A DNA stretch of 64,000 nucleotides from Maribacter orientalis (lineage in GTDB: Bacteria; Bacteroidota; Bacteroidia; Flavobacteriales; Flavobacteriaceae): positions 42,840-106,839 of the forward strand of contig NZ_FNZN01000010.1 of NCBI RefSeq assembly GCF_900109345.1, given 5' to 3'. The notes beneath the pieces are model-generated. The model had not been told where the DNA came from, did no database searches, and saw only the letters and a program-made list of their open reading frames with translations. Position 1 is the first letter of the stretch; each line of letters opens with the position of its first letter. Shown here piece after piece: positions 44,523 to 52,105 of this stretch. The position numbers were made by a program, and so were the translations under genes.

Positions 44523-45185
44523 TTATTTTCTTCTACTTGGCCCATCCAATTTTAGCAGATTGAACATTTCAATAAAGCGGTCTGCTAACTGTTTACCGTA
44601 GCGTTCCTCTATCTGCTTTAGGCCAAGATTCGTGGTGATATGTGTTTTTGTCCCCAGTTTCTCAAAATTTCGATAGCGGTTCAACAGTATCCTTACGAAC
44701 ACGTCTTCCTTGCCATATTGGTAGATATTGTTTCCCGCTGTTTCTGAGCCAAGGTCATCGAACAGGAAGGTACCTTTAGAGAAATACCGTATAACATCTT
44801 CCTTATTTTTTTCCATATTAAACCTGTCGACTACCTCCTGTGTCGAAATGGAAGGAAACCAAAGTTCCTTGACTTGATACTGCTTGGCCAAATTTTGGAT
44901 AATCCTGAAACTGGTTGTCTTTCCGGTTCCATAAGAACCGAATACCAATAGCCCTTTTCTCAAGGAGATGTTTTCCAAAACTTCAAAGGCCATGTCCCGG
45001 TTCCAATATTTGCAGAAGTGTTGCAAGAAACTTTTGTTTGAACCATCCACCTCAAAGTCCAGATTAGTATTGGCATAAAATTCTTGGGCCATTTTGAAAA
45101 AAACTTTTTTGAAAACATCGGGCTCGCAAAGCGGCCCCTTTATTTCTTTTTCTTCTTTCAATAGCCCTGATATTTCCTTTTTCAT
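44523..45185 (-). CDS. DnaC/IstB-like AAA+ ATPase (helicase-loader type)
   Basis: 220 aa. Walker A is FGSYGTGKTTSFRIIQN, Walker B is GTFLFDDLGSETAG, and sensor-type Arg residues follow in ILLNRYRNFEKLGTKTHITT and ADRFIEMFNLLKLDGPSRR. It resembles DnaC-type helicase loaders of phages and mobile elements. It starts 5 bp after the HTH protein gene stops, so the two form a likely replication pair for the excised element. Confidence 0.82.
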   Translation of the reverse strand: MKKEISGLLKEEKEIKGPLCEPDVFKKVFFKMAQEFYANTNLDFEVDGSNKSFLQHFCKYWNRDMAFEVLENISLRKGLLVFGSYGTGKTTSFRIIQNLAKQYQVKELWFPSISTQEVVDRFNMEKNKEDVIRYFSKGTFLFDDLGSETAGNNIYQYGKEDVFVRILLNRYRNFEKLGTKTHITTNLGLKQIEERYGKQLADRFIEMFNLLKLDGPSRRK

Positions 45186-45190
45186 GTATC

Positions 45191-45643
45191 CTATTCTAAT
45201 ATTGGACTTCTATTTTCAATATTTTCTTTTAAAAAAGTAATTGATTTTATGTCTTGTTTTGTTACTTGTTTTATATGATGGTCATTTTTGACGTTGCTGA
45301 CACGATAGAACTGTCCATGCTGCCTGGACACTTTTGTCATATCTCCTTTGCACGTTCGAAAGCTGAACTCCAATGTGCTTTTAAGGAACCGCCTTCTTCC
45401 GTCAAAAGAGACCTCGGCTATCCAGCCGACTGTCTTTAGTTCGCTAATGTATCTGGAGACCTGTCGTTCGGAGATTTTCAGAAATGAGGATATGTACTTG
45501 TTGGACATGTAGCATTCTTTTCCGTCTTCCGTAAAACTGTGGATCTCCAGAAATAGGATCTTGGCATACCAATTGACCTCTGTATTCAAATAGATCCGTT
45601 TGGGAATCCATATACCCTGAAAATTTCTATCGCTGGCTTTCAT
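45191..45643 (-). CDS. Helix-turn-helix replication-type protein
   Basis: 150 aa. IWIPKRIYLNTEVNWYAKIL precedes a winged-helix segment, MSNKYISSFLKISERQVSRY then ISELKTVGWI, as in replication or DnaD-like initiator proteins of mobile elements. The C-terminal third is polar and probably flexible. It is encoded just upstream of the DnaC-like ATPase, the usual initiator plus loader layout. The family name cannot be fixed. Confidence 0.7.
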   Translation of the reverse strand: MKASDRNFQGIWIPKRIYLNTEVNWYAKILFLEIHSFTEDGKECYMSNKYISSFLKISERQVSRYISELKTVGWIAEVSFDGRRRFLKSTLEFSFRTCKGDMTKVSRQHGQFYRVSNVKNDHHIKQVTKQDIKSITFLKENIENRSPILE

Positions 45644-45652
45644 AGTGCTTTC

Positions 45653-45964
45653 TTATGGGTTACCCTGATGGTGTCTTTTCAAATGGGCATTCACTTTTTC
45701 TTCGAGTTCCGCTTCGCCATAGGAAGGATTTTGAAGCAGCCATTCCTCTATTTTCTCCCGTTCAAAGAACAGGGAACCATTGGTCGGCTTTGAAAAGGGG
45801 ATCAACCTCGCCGATGTGAGCTTATAGATCTTGGAAAGGCTCCAACCGTTATACATCTGTAAGTTGGTGACATTAAATACCCTTTTCTTGACCAGGGCGG
45901 CTTCATCGAGATGGTCGATCTTTTCAAGGAGTAATCGTACAAGGGAGGAGTTCTGTTTGTTCAT
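45653..45964 (-). CDS. Small helix-turn-helix (excisionase/MerR-like) protein
   Basis: 103 aa. The HTH-17 type core is NGWSLSKIYKLTSARLIPFS followed by KPTNGSLFFEREKIEEWLL, with the usual short wing and a Trp-Leu-Leu ending. Such proteins act as excisionases or control genes in Bacteroidota integrative elements. It heads the rep-like gene pair with a 9-bp gap. An excisionase role, together with the integrase, is inference. Confidence 0.75.
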   Translation of the reverse strand: MNKQNSSLVRLLLEKIDHLDEAALVKKRVFNVTNLQMYNGWSLSKIYKLTSARLIPFSKPTNGSLFFEREKIEEWLLQNPSYGEAELEEKVNAHLKRHHQGNP

Positions 45965-46100
45965 AATGCTTTCACTTTAAGTTTTCACTTGTTTTCCATG
46001 ATTTGTACATGGAACTATTTGAAAGCAATTTGAAGGTAATCATTAATGAAATCAAGTAAAGGAAAGCCCTCCTCCCCTTTCCTTTAGTTTCATTTACATT

Positions 46101-46859
46101 TTATTCTTTACCCGTGGACAGAAGCTGGTTCTCGATATCGATTTTTAGGTCCATACGTCTTTTCGGGTTACAGTTCTTCCAGCTCGAATGGGACTTTTGA
46201 AGCTGTTTTACCGTCCATTCGCTATTCTTTGACCTGAACGTTGTTTTGATGTAGTTACAGAGCCTTAAAAGGTTCTCCCCGTAGTACCCTTCCAGGTTCT
46301 CTTCGGAGATATGGTTCAGAAACTCGAATAAAAGCCTGAAGTTGGGAAGTTTCCTATCGGTCAAAGTAAGCCAGATCAATTTTTCGGAGACTTGGTTTCC
46401 CGACAGGAGTTTTGAGAAGTCCTCCCGGTTCGTTTTTAAGTAGTCCTGAAAAAGGTCCGAGTTGTCATAATCGATCTTATGGACCAGCTGATCGAATCGT
46501 AAAGGTGCCCTATATCTCCTATCATCCTCCCTCGCGCCTGTTCTTTCCTTTCGAACTGAATAGGGGCTTTTATAGTTCAGGAGCTGCGAAACGTAGATTT
46601 TAGACAATACCAAAAACACTATGGTAAAAACCAGTAACAAGAAAAAACCAAAATAATTGAGGTAGGGTATTCCCTGAGCGGACAGGAACGGCCACAACAA
46701 CCAAAGTACCAATAGATATAATACCAACCCTAAGACCAGTACGATCCAGTGCGGAACTTTCTTCGTTTTCCATGCCCTGCCTTTTCGATGCATATCGAAA
46801 ACCGCTTTGTCGATGCGCCGGAAAAGCGAAATAATCGTATTTTTAGTAGAAGATTTCAT
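46101..46859 (-). CDS. Membrane protein of unknown function carried by the element
   Basis: 252 aa. A basic N-terminus, two membrane segments (about 36-57 VPHWIVLVLGLVLYLLVLWL and 70-92 YFGFFLLLVFTIVFLVLSKI), then a soluble domain of about 150 aa rich in charged residues. I do not recognise the family. It is the gene closest to attR. Similar small membrane proteins occur beside mobilization regions in flavobacterial elements, but no role can be given. Confidence 0.7.
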   Translation of the reverse strand: MKSSTKNTIISLFRRIDKAVFDMHRKGRAWKTKKVPHWIVLVLGLVLYLLVLWLLWPFLSAQGIPYLNYFGFFLLLVFTIVFLVLSKIYVSQLLNYKSPYSVRKERTGAREDDRRYRAPLRFDQLVHKIDYDNSDLFQDYLKTNREDFSKLLSGNQVSEKLIWLTLTDRKLPNFRLLFEFLNHISEENLEGYYGENLLRLCNYIKTTFRSKNSEWTVKQLQKSHSSWKNCNPKRRMDLKIDIENQLLSTGKE

Positions 46860-46908
46860 AACCGCATGAGAGCCGTTTATGAAGATAAGAAGATATATGC
46901 AAAAAATA

Positions 46909-46933
46909 TTTGTTTCACCCTTGTTTCACCCCT
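46909..46933 (+). repeat. Right copy of 25-bp element-end repeat (candidate integrase arm site)
   Basis: Two GTTTCACC motifs 11 bp apart. Differs from 33077-33101 only at the two bases between them. It lies 49 bp inside attR and is in the same orientation as the left copy. Confidence 0.7.
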
Positions 46934-46936
46934 GCC

Positions 46937-46970
46937 AAAAAAGAAAGGCCCCGCATTTCTGCGAAGCCTT
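46937..46970 (-). terminator. Element-supplied terminator for the restored tRNA
   Basis: On the minus strand AAGGC-TT-CGCA, GAAA loop, TGCG-GG-GCCTT, then TCTTTTTT. It sits just after the restored tRNA 3' end and replaces the original terminator left behind at 32884-32917. Confidence 0.7.
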
Positions 46971-46981
46971 GTCTTTACTAC

Positions 46982-47024
46982 GTGGGCCCTACTGGATTCG
47001 AACCAGTGACCCCCTGCTTGTAAG
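46982..47024 (-). repeat. attR: 43-bp direct repeat inside the restored tRNA
   Basis: Identical to 32922-32964. It supplies the tRNA 3' part from the element, while the 5' part up to 47057 is the original chromosomal half. Confidence 0.93.
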
Positions 47025-47057
47025 GCAGGTGCTCTGAACCAACTGAGCTAAGAGCCC
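46983..47057 (-). tRNA. tRNA-Val (anticodon UAC), element target
   Basis: The reverse strand gives a full cloverleaf: acceptor GGGCTCT/AGGGCCC (one U:G), D-arm AGCTCAGTTGGTTCAGAGC, anticodon arm CCTGC-CTTACAA-GCAGG with anticodon UAC, perfect T-stem ACTGG/CCAGT, discriminator A. CCA is not encoded. It reads GUA and possibly other Val codons. With tRNA-Val(GAC) at 32750 it formed a tandem Val pair before the island inserted. Confidence 0.95.
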
Positions 47058-47116
47058 CAAAAGGAGTGCAAATATATAATAGTTTTACAATCTGCAAAAG
47101 AAAAATCAATAAAAAA

Positions 47117-48328
47117 TTAAAGAACTTCTGCCACCACAAAATTACTTCCACCAACATAAATGAAATCGTTTTTAGAAGCTTGTTTTTTCGCTGCTTTAAA
47201 AGCCTTATTAACAGACTTATATGTTTTACCATTCAGATTAAACTGAACACAACGGTCTAATAATATTTTTTCATCAAGACCTCTAGAAATTTTAGGCTTG
47301 CAAAAATAATAGGTAGCATTTGATGGAAATAAGGGCAAAATTGCACTGATATCTTTATCTTTTACAAAACCTATTACTACATGAAGCTTTTCATATTCTT
47401 GCTCTTGTAATTGATCCAATACTATTGCCAAACCTTCTTTATTATGTGCCGTATCACAAATTATAGTTGGTTTAGTTCCAATTTGCTGCCAACGACCCAT
47501 TAAATGAGTGTTTTCAACCACTTTTTTTAATCCTTTAACAATATGTTTCTCTTCAATTTTAAAACTTACAAGCTCCCTTAAGGCAGCCAAAACCCCTTTG
47601 ATGTTTTTTTGCTGATAAGATCCAAGCAATCCTATTTTATATGTAGAAAATGTTTTCTCTTGAGCAAAAACAATTTTAGCATTCAACGCGCTAGCGGTCT
47701 CCTTAAAAACAGGAGCTGTTTCCTCATTAAATTCACTAATCACTACAGGTATATTCCTTTTAATTATACCTGCCTTTTCATAAGCTATCTTCGCGAGGGT
47801 ATCCCCTAACATATCGGTATGATCCAACCCTATATTCGTAATTAGACTTACTTCTGGTGTAATTATATTAGTAGAATCTAATCTACCCCCTAAACCTACC
47901 TCTATGACCGCTATATCAACATTTTCATTTGCAAAATATGAAAAAGCCATACCTACCGTCATTTCAAAAAAGGATAATTTATTTCCTTCGAAGAAGGATT
48001 TATTTTCATCAATAAAATCGACGACCCACTTTTTTTCTACTTTTTTTCCATTAACCCGAATACGCTCCCTAAAATCTTTTAAATGCGGTGAAGTATACAA
48101 ACCAACCTTATAGCCGGCCTCTTGCAAAATAGAAGCTAACATATGACTGCTAGAACCTTTTCCATTGGTTCCTGCCACATGAATAGTCTTTATTTTTTTG
48201 TGTGGATTATTTAAATGGGCGGCTAACGAATTGATGCCATCCATTTTTGAATTAAAGGCGACTTTTCCTTTATTTTGATACATTGGAAGTTGTAAAAACA
48301 TCCAATCTAGCGTTTGCTTATAGGTCAC
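47117..48328 (-). CDS. folC: Folylpolyglutamate synthase / dihydrofolate synthase
   Basis: 403 aa Mur-ligase-like enzyme. It adds glutamate to dihydropteroate and/or folates. ATP loop: TIHVAGTNGKGSSSHMLASI. Other blocks: VGLYTSPHLKDFRERI, FSYFANENVDIAVIEVGLGG then RLDSTNI, and NIGLDHTDMLGDTLAKIAYE. The start is a GTG overlapping the TGA of the tonB-like gene (GTGA), which gives the expected N-terminus of TLDWMFLQLPMYQ type. It ends 60 bp before the tRNA-Val(UAC). Confidence 0.93.
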   Translation of the reverse strand: MTYKQTLDWMFLQLPMYQNKGKVAFNSKMDGINSLAAHLNNPHKKIKTIHVAGTNGKGSSSHMLASILQEAGYKVGLYTSPHLKDFRERIRVNGKKVEKKWVVDFIDENKSFFEGNKLSFFEMTVGMAFSYFANENVDIAVIEVGLGGRLDSTNIITPEVSLITNIGLDHTDMLGDTLAKIAYEKAGIIKRNIPVVISEFNEETAPVFKETASALNAKIVFAQEKTFSTYKIGLLGSYQQKNIKGVLAALRELVSFKIEEKHIVKGLKKVVENTHLMGRWQQIGTKPTIICDTAHNKEGLAIVLDQLQEQEYEKLHVVIGFVKDKDISAILPLFPSNATYYFCKPKISRGLDEKILLDRCVQFNLNGKTYKSVNKAFKAAKKQASKNDFIYVGGSNFVVAEVL

Positions 48329-49260
48329 TCTCCTAGTTTGAAGTTTACAACGACAAAACCAACTTGTTGACTTGGCGCATTACTATCTAAATTCCATTTA
48401 TGCATAAATGCAGTTTTCTTTGCAGGCTCCAATAAACATGGATTATTATTGGTAGTACCTCTTACACCAGGAGTTGCACTGGTTACTCTCCCATTTCGAT
48501 CTACCACAATTTTAACTACTACAATACCAGATTCATTACATTCTTGCTGTACTTTTCCTTTATTGACCAAAGATCTTCCGTTTAACCCGTAGCCTCCTGT
48601 GCCGCTTCCAGATCCTGGACTACCATAATAGCTTGTTGCATATGGGTCTCCATCTAGTTGACCTTTATCACCAACTTTATTATCATCACCTTCACTACCT
48701 GTAGCCGTTCCATCTGATTTATTAAGACCGCCCATCATTTCGTCTAAACGTTTCTTTTTCGCTTCTTGCTCTTGTCTTGCCTTATCCTCGGCATCTTTCT
48801 TTTGTTGAGCGATTTTAGCTGCTTCTACCTTTTTCTTATTTTCCGCTTCTTCAGCCTTTTTTTTAGCATCAGCAGCAGCTTCATCTGCTTTTCGTTTTAC
48901 CTCTTTTGCCTGCTTAATTTTTATAGCCTCTTCGCTTTCCTTTGTCAAAAGTTTTTCAGCTGGTGCCTCTTTTTCCTCCGCAGCTTCCTCAATCTCTTCA
49001 GGTTCTTCAATAGCCTCGGCAACTTCTTGTTTTGTTGGTTCTACCGGTGGCGTATCCAAAGCCTCTGATTGAATTTTTTCTTTTGGTTGTACCTGACCAC
49101 TTCCAAAATCAGTAGTGCCAAAATTAATAGAAATGCCATTTTCTTCAGGAGGGTCCATGTACGTAAGACCGATATAAAACAAGACCAACAAAAGAGCACT
49201 TAGCAACAGTGTTGTAAGTGTCAAAGAATTTTTCTTATGTTTAGTATCTAAAAATGCCAT
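48325..49260 (-). CDS. tonB: TonB-like energy-transducing protein
   Basis: 311 aa. One N-terminal membrane helix (about 13-32, LTLTTLLLSALLLVLFYIGL), a Pro/Glu then Lys/Ala/Glu-rich periplasmic spacer (about 60-185), a Gly-rich stretch, and a C-terminal TonB-type domain (about 235-311) with GIVVVKIVVDRNGRVTSATP. It links ExbB/ExbD proton-driven energy to outer-membrane transporters. The gene order exbB-exbD-tonB with 0-9 bp gaps supports this. Confidence 0.88.
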   Translation of the reverse strand: MAFLDTKHKKNSLTLTTLLLSALLLVLFYIGLTYMDPPEENGISINFGTTDFGSGQVQPKEKIQSEALDTPPVEPTKQEVAEAIEEPEEIEEAAEEKEAPAEKLLTKESEEAIKIKQAKEVKRKADEAAADAKKKAEEAENKKKVEAAKIAQQKKDAEDKARQEQEAKKKRLDEMMGGLNKSDGTATGSEGDDNKVGDKGQLDGDPYATSYYGSPGSGSGTGGYGLNGRSLVNKGKVQQECNESGIVVVKIVVDRNGRVTSATPGVRGTTNNNPCLLEPAKKTAFMHKWNLDSNAPSQQVGFVVVNFKLGE

Positions 49261-49647
49261 TTAATTGGGGCGTACTGCCAAAATAACTTTATAATTATTT
49301 TTATTAGCGATATCCATAACATTAACAGCTTCTTTAATCGCTACACTCTCTTCTGCTCTTAGAATAATGGTAGGATTATCTTGACCTGCTAAAGCTTTCT
49401 TTAATTCAATCTCAATATACTCCCCATTAATTCTTTGATCGTTAACAAAGTATTGAAGATTCTTATCGATACTTACCGATACATTTTGAGTATTCGTAGA
49501 CTTACCTTTTGCCTTTGGCAACAATAAATCTAATGCATTGGGCGAGTTAGCCGTTAGCATGAAAAATACTAATAACAAGAATACAATATCTGTCATTGAA
49601 GACATGCTAAAGTCAGGACTGACTTTATTTCTTCCTTTTAATTTCAT
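49261..49647 (-). CDS. exbD: ExbD/TolR-family biopolymer transport protein
   Basis: 128 aa. A short cytoplasmic N-terminus with VSPDFSMSSMTDIVFLLLVF and the membrane Asp (in S-M-T-D-I-V-F) that carries protons, then a periplasmic domain with SIDKNLQYFVNDQRI and ILRAEESVAIKEAVNVMDIA. It partners ExbB. Its stop directly abuts the tonB ATG. Confidence 0.92.
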   Translation of the reverse strand: MKLKGRNKVSPDFSMSSMTDIVFLLLVFFMLTANSPNALDLLLPKAKGKSTNTQNVSVSIDKNLQYFVNDQRINGEYIEIELKKALAGQDNPTIILRAEESVAIKEAVNVMDIANKNNYKVILAVRPN

Positions 49648-49656
49648 AATCTAAAA

Positions 49657-50346
49657 TTAAAGAGGTTCGTTTAATAAATCTAGAAAATCAACTGCATTAG
49701 CCTCCATCTTATGAATAACCTTATCGGTACGATTCACTAAATGATTATAACCTACATACGCAATGATACCTACTATAAGTCCGGCCACTGTTGTTGTCAT
49801 TGCAGTGTAAATACCTGATGCCAATGAACCCATTTCTGCTTGGCCACCACTACTTGCCATTTCATGAAAGGCAAGAATCATACCGATTACAGTTCCTAAG
49901 AACCCGATCATAGGCGCCGCACCAGCTACGGTCGCTAAAATACTTACGTTCTTCTCAAGCTTATATACCTCAAGAGTTCCTGCATTTTCGATAGCCGTGT
50001 TGATATCATCAAGTGGCTTTCCTATACGCGAAATACCTTTTTCGGTCAATCTAGCAACAGGAGAATCTGTCTGGGCGCAAAGTAATTTTGCCGCCTCTAA
50101 TTTACCTGATGTTACATGATCCCGTATTTGGTTCATGAAATTCTTATCTATTTTAGATGCTGCATTAACTGCCAAAAGACGTTCAAAGTATATATACAAT
50201 GCAACACCCAACATTATGAAGAGCACCGAAATTATAATTACACTACCTGTACCTCCATTAAAGATTAAGTCTATAACTGAAAGGGTTTTCTCTTCTGACA
50301 ATATTTCATCGCTCGCATTTTGAGCCAAATCCTGGTATAATAACAT
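49657..50346 (-). CDS. exbB: ExbB/TolQ/MotA-family proton channel protein
   Basis: 229 aa, three membrane segments (about 30-55, 130-155, 175-200). Family features are VARLTEKGISRIGKPLDDIN, ILATVAGAAPMIGFLGTVIG then MILAFHEMA, and YTAMTTTVAGLIVGIIAYVG. It forms the inner-membrane channel with ExbD that powers the TonB protein. The upstream AT-rich 52-bp gap to nhaD suggests possible co-transcription. Confidence 0.93.
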   Translation of the reverse strand: MLLYQDLAQNASDEILSEEKTLSVIDLIFNGGTGSVIIISVLFIMLGVALYIYFERLLAVNAASKIDKNFMNQIRDHVTSGKLEAAKLLCAQTDSPVARLTEKGISRIGKPLDDINTAIENAGTLEVYKLEKNVSILATVAGAAPMIGFLGTVIGMILAFHEMASSGGQAEMGSLASGIYTAMTTTVAGLIVGIIAYVGYNHLVNRTDKVIHKMEANAVDFLDLLNEPL

Positions 50347-50398
50347 AATGTTCTTTAAGTATTGAATTTGCCTTTATAACGATGAATAGTAAATTAAA

Positions 50399-51769
50399 TT
50401 ATACGTTAAGCACAAAATCTCTCAACAAAATAAAAACAACGGCACCACTAATAAAACCTGCAAATGCCAGCCATGCAATCTTCTTAAGATACCAGAAAAA
50501 ATCTATTTTTTCCATACCCATTGCAACAACTCCCGCAGCAGAACCTATAATTAGCATACTACCACCTGTACCAGCAGAATAAGCGATAAAATGCCATAGC
50601 GGACTATCTAAAGGCTCACTGAACATACCCATACTAGCTGCTACCAATGGAACATTGTCTATAACCGCAGACCCTAAACCAAATAGCAATACAACAATAT
50701 CGGTATTAGGTATAGCTTCATTAAGGGCTCCTGCAGCGTTAAACAGAATACCTAAAGACTCCATAGCGGCAACTGCCAATAAAATACCTAAGAAGAACAA
50801 AATACTTGGTAATTCAATTTTAGATAAAGAGTGATGAACAGGACTATGATACCCTTCGCTATCTTGCCCTTCCTGATCTATCGAAGAAATACTAAACTTC
50901 TTATTACTATAAATTTCAGCAAAAGTAGCTACAACTGCTAATGACAACATCATTCCTACATAAGGAGGTAAATGCGTTATGGTTTTGAAAATTGGAACGA
51001 ATAATATAGCTCCAAGCCCTAAATATAGCATAACACCGCTATATTTAGATTTTGATTTTTCATCATCTAATTCCCCATCCACTAAACCTTTAAAAACTTT
51101 GAACCTACTTGCAATCATAACAGGAACAATCATACAAACCAATGAAGGTAGAAGTACATGGAGTACCAACTGACCAGCACTCACCCTATTTGCAATCCAC
51201 AACATTGTTGTTGTAACATCCCCAATTGGCGACCAAGCTCCACCGGCATTTGCTGTAATTACTATTATACCTGCGAACCAAAGTTTTGTTTCTCTATCCT
51301 TTATAACCTTTTGAAGAATGGTTATCAACACAATAGTTGCCGTAAGGTTATCAATTATTGCCGAAAGCACGAAAGCCAATATTGAAAATAACCACAATAA
51401 TTTTCCTTTTTGCTTAGTTTTAATAAAACCCTTTATAGTGGCAAAACCATCGAAATAATCAATGATTTCCACAATAGTCATAGCACCTAATAAGAAAAAT
51501 AATATTTCGGCCGTCTTACCTAAATGATGTAAAAGCGATTCTTCCATCAAATGCATTCTACCCTCATGGTTCAACTTGTCAAAACCTTCCACTAGGCCTT
51601 GTTTGGCAGTATCGAACCAACTATTAAAACCATCAATATCTAATGCAATTAAAGCCCAAAGAATGGCCATCATGGCCAAAGCAGGAATAAGCTTATCTAT
51701 TTTAAGGTTGTGTTCTAGGGTAATGGCGAGATATCCTGCCAAAAAAACAATAATAATAATGGTTTCCAT
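50399..51769 (-). CDS. nhaD: NhaD-type sodium:proton antiporter
   Basis: 456 aa with about 11-12 hydrophobic segments. NhaD/IT-superfamily signatures: SAIIDNLTATIVLITILQKV, TANAGGAWSPIGDVTTTMLW, and a second D-N-containing helix GLGSAVIDNVPLVAASMGMF. It exchanges cytoplasmic Na+ or Li+ for H+, fitting a saline habitat. It is divergent from the acyl-CoA dehydrogenase. Confidence 0.92.
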   Translation of the reverse strand: METIIIIVFLAGYLAITLEHNLKIDKLIPALAMMAILWALIALDIDGFNSWFDTAKQGLVEGFDKLNHEGRMHLMEESLLHHLGKTAEILFFLLGAMTIVEIIDYFDGFATIKGFIKTKQKGKLLWLFSILAFVLSAIIDNLTATIVLITILQKVIKDRETKLWFAGIIVITANAGGAWSPIGDVTTTMLWIANRVSAGQLVLHVLLPSLVCMIVPVMIASRFKVFKGLVDGELDDEKSKSKYSGVMLYLGLGAILFVPIFKTITHLPPYVGMMLSLAVVATFAEIYSNKKFSISSIDQEGQDSEGYHSPVHHSLSKIELPSILFFLGILLAVAAMESLGILFNAAGALNEAIPNTDIVVLLFGLGSAVIDNVPLVAASMGMFSEPLDSPLWHFIAYSAGTGGSMLIIGSAAGVVAMGMEKIDFFWYLKKIAWLAFAGFISGAVVFILLRDFVLNV

Positions 51770-52105
51770 GTTCGTTGGTTTATTTAATAACTACTAAAGT
51801 GTCAAATATAGGTTCAATTTCCAAAAAATTAAATCATCTAAAGATATTTAAAATTGTATGTGAATTCCTAATGATTTGACAATAATACCGAAGTTATCTG
51901 ACATCCAAATACTTAAATCACCCAATTATATATTTAACAGGATTTTATTGACCCTATTTTAACGTTTAGCCAAACCTTAAATATTCATTTACTGTCACAA
52001 CAACAATTAAACTTTCGTTCGAAATATAACAAAAGTGAATTTTAAAGTTTATAATTTCACTAGTATATCTCTATATTTGTTACCATAACCTTTTACACAA
52101 AGTAC
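51770..52105. promoter_or_regulatory. Divergent gap with candidate -7 box for the acyl-CoA dehydrogenase
   Basis: 336 bp between nhaD and the acyl-CoA dehydrogenase. TATATTTG at 52072-52079 fits TAnnTTTG, 26 bp before the plus-strand ATG; no good -33 TTG was found. Nothing else supported here. Confidence 0.45.

Larger units (their letters stand above)
32922..47024. mobile_element. 14.06-kb integrative element in the tRNA-Val(UAC) gene
   Basis: A perfect 43-bp direct repeat, made of the 3' part of a tRNA-Val, bounds the segment at 32922-32964 and 46982-47024. Only the right copy is part of a complete tRNA. Just inside the left end is a tyrosine integrase. Inside are a kinase/response-regulator cargo block, a BfmA/BtgA-like mobilization protein, a DnaC-like ATPase, HTH proteins and a membrane protein. 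The kinase genes and the rep/mob genes look clearly more GC-rich than the flanking chromosome. No relaxase or conjugation genes are seen, so it is best called a mobilizable or defective integrative element. Confidence 0.9.

Noticed and set aside
46749..47009. 86-codon plus-strand frame at the right end of the element
   Set aside because: It runs over the membrane-protein gene, a terminator and the tRNA; no coding signal of its own.
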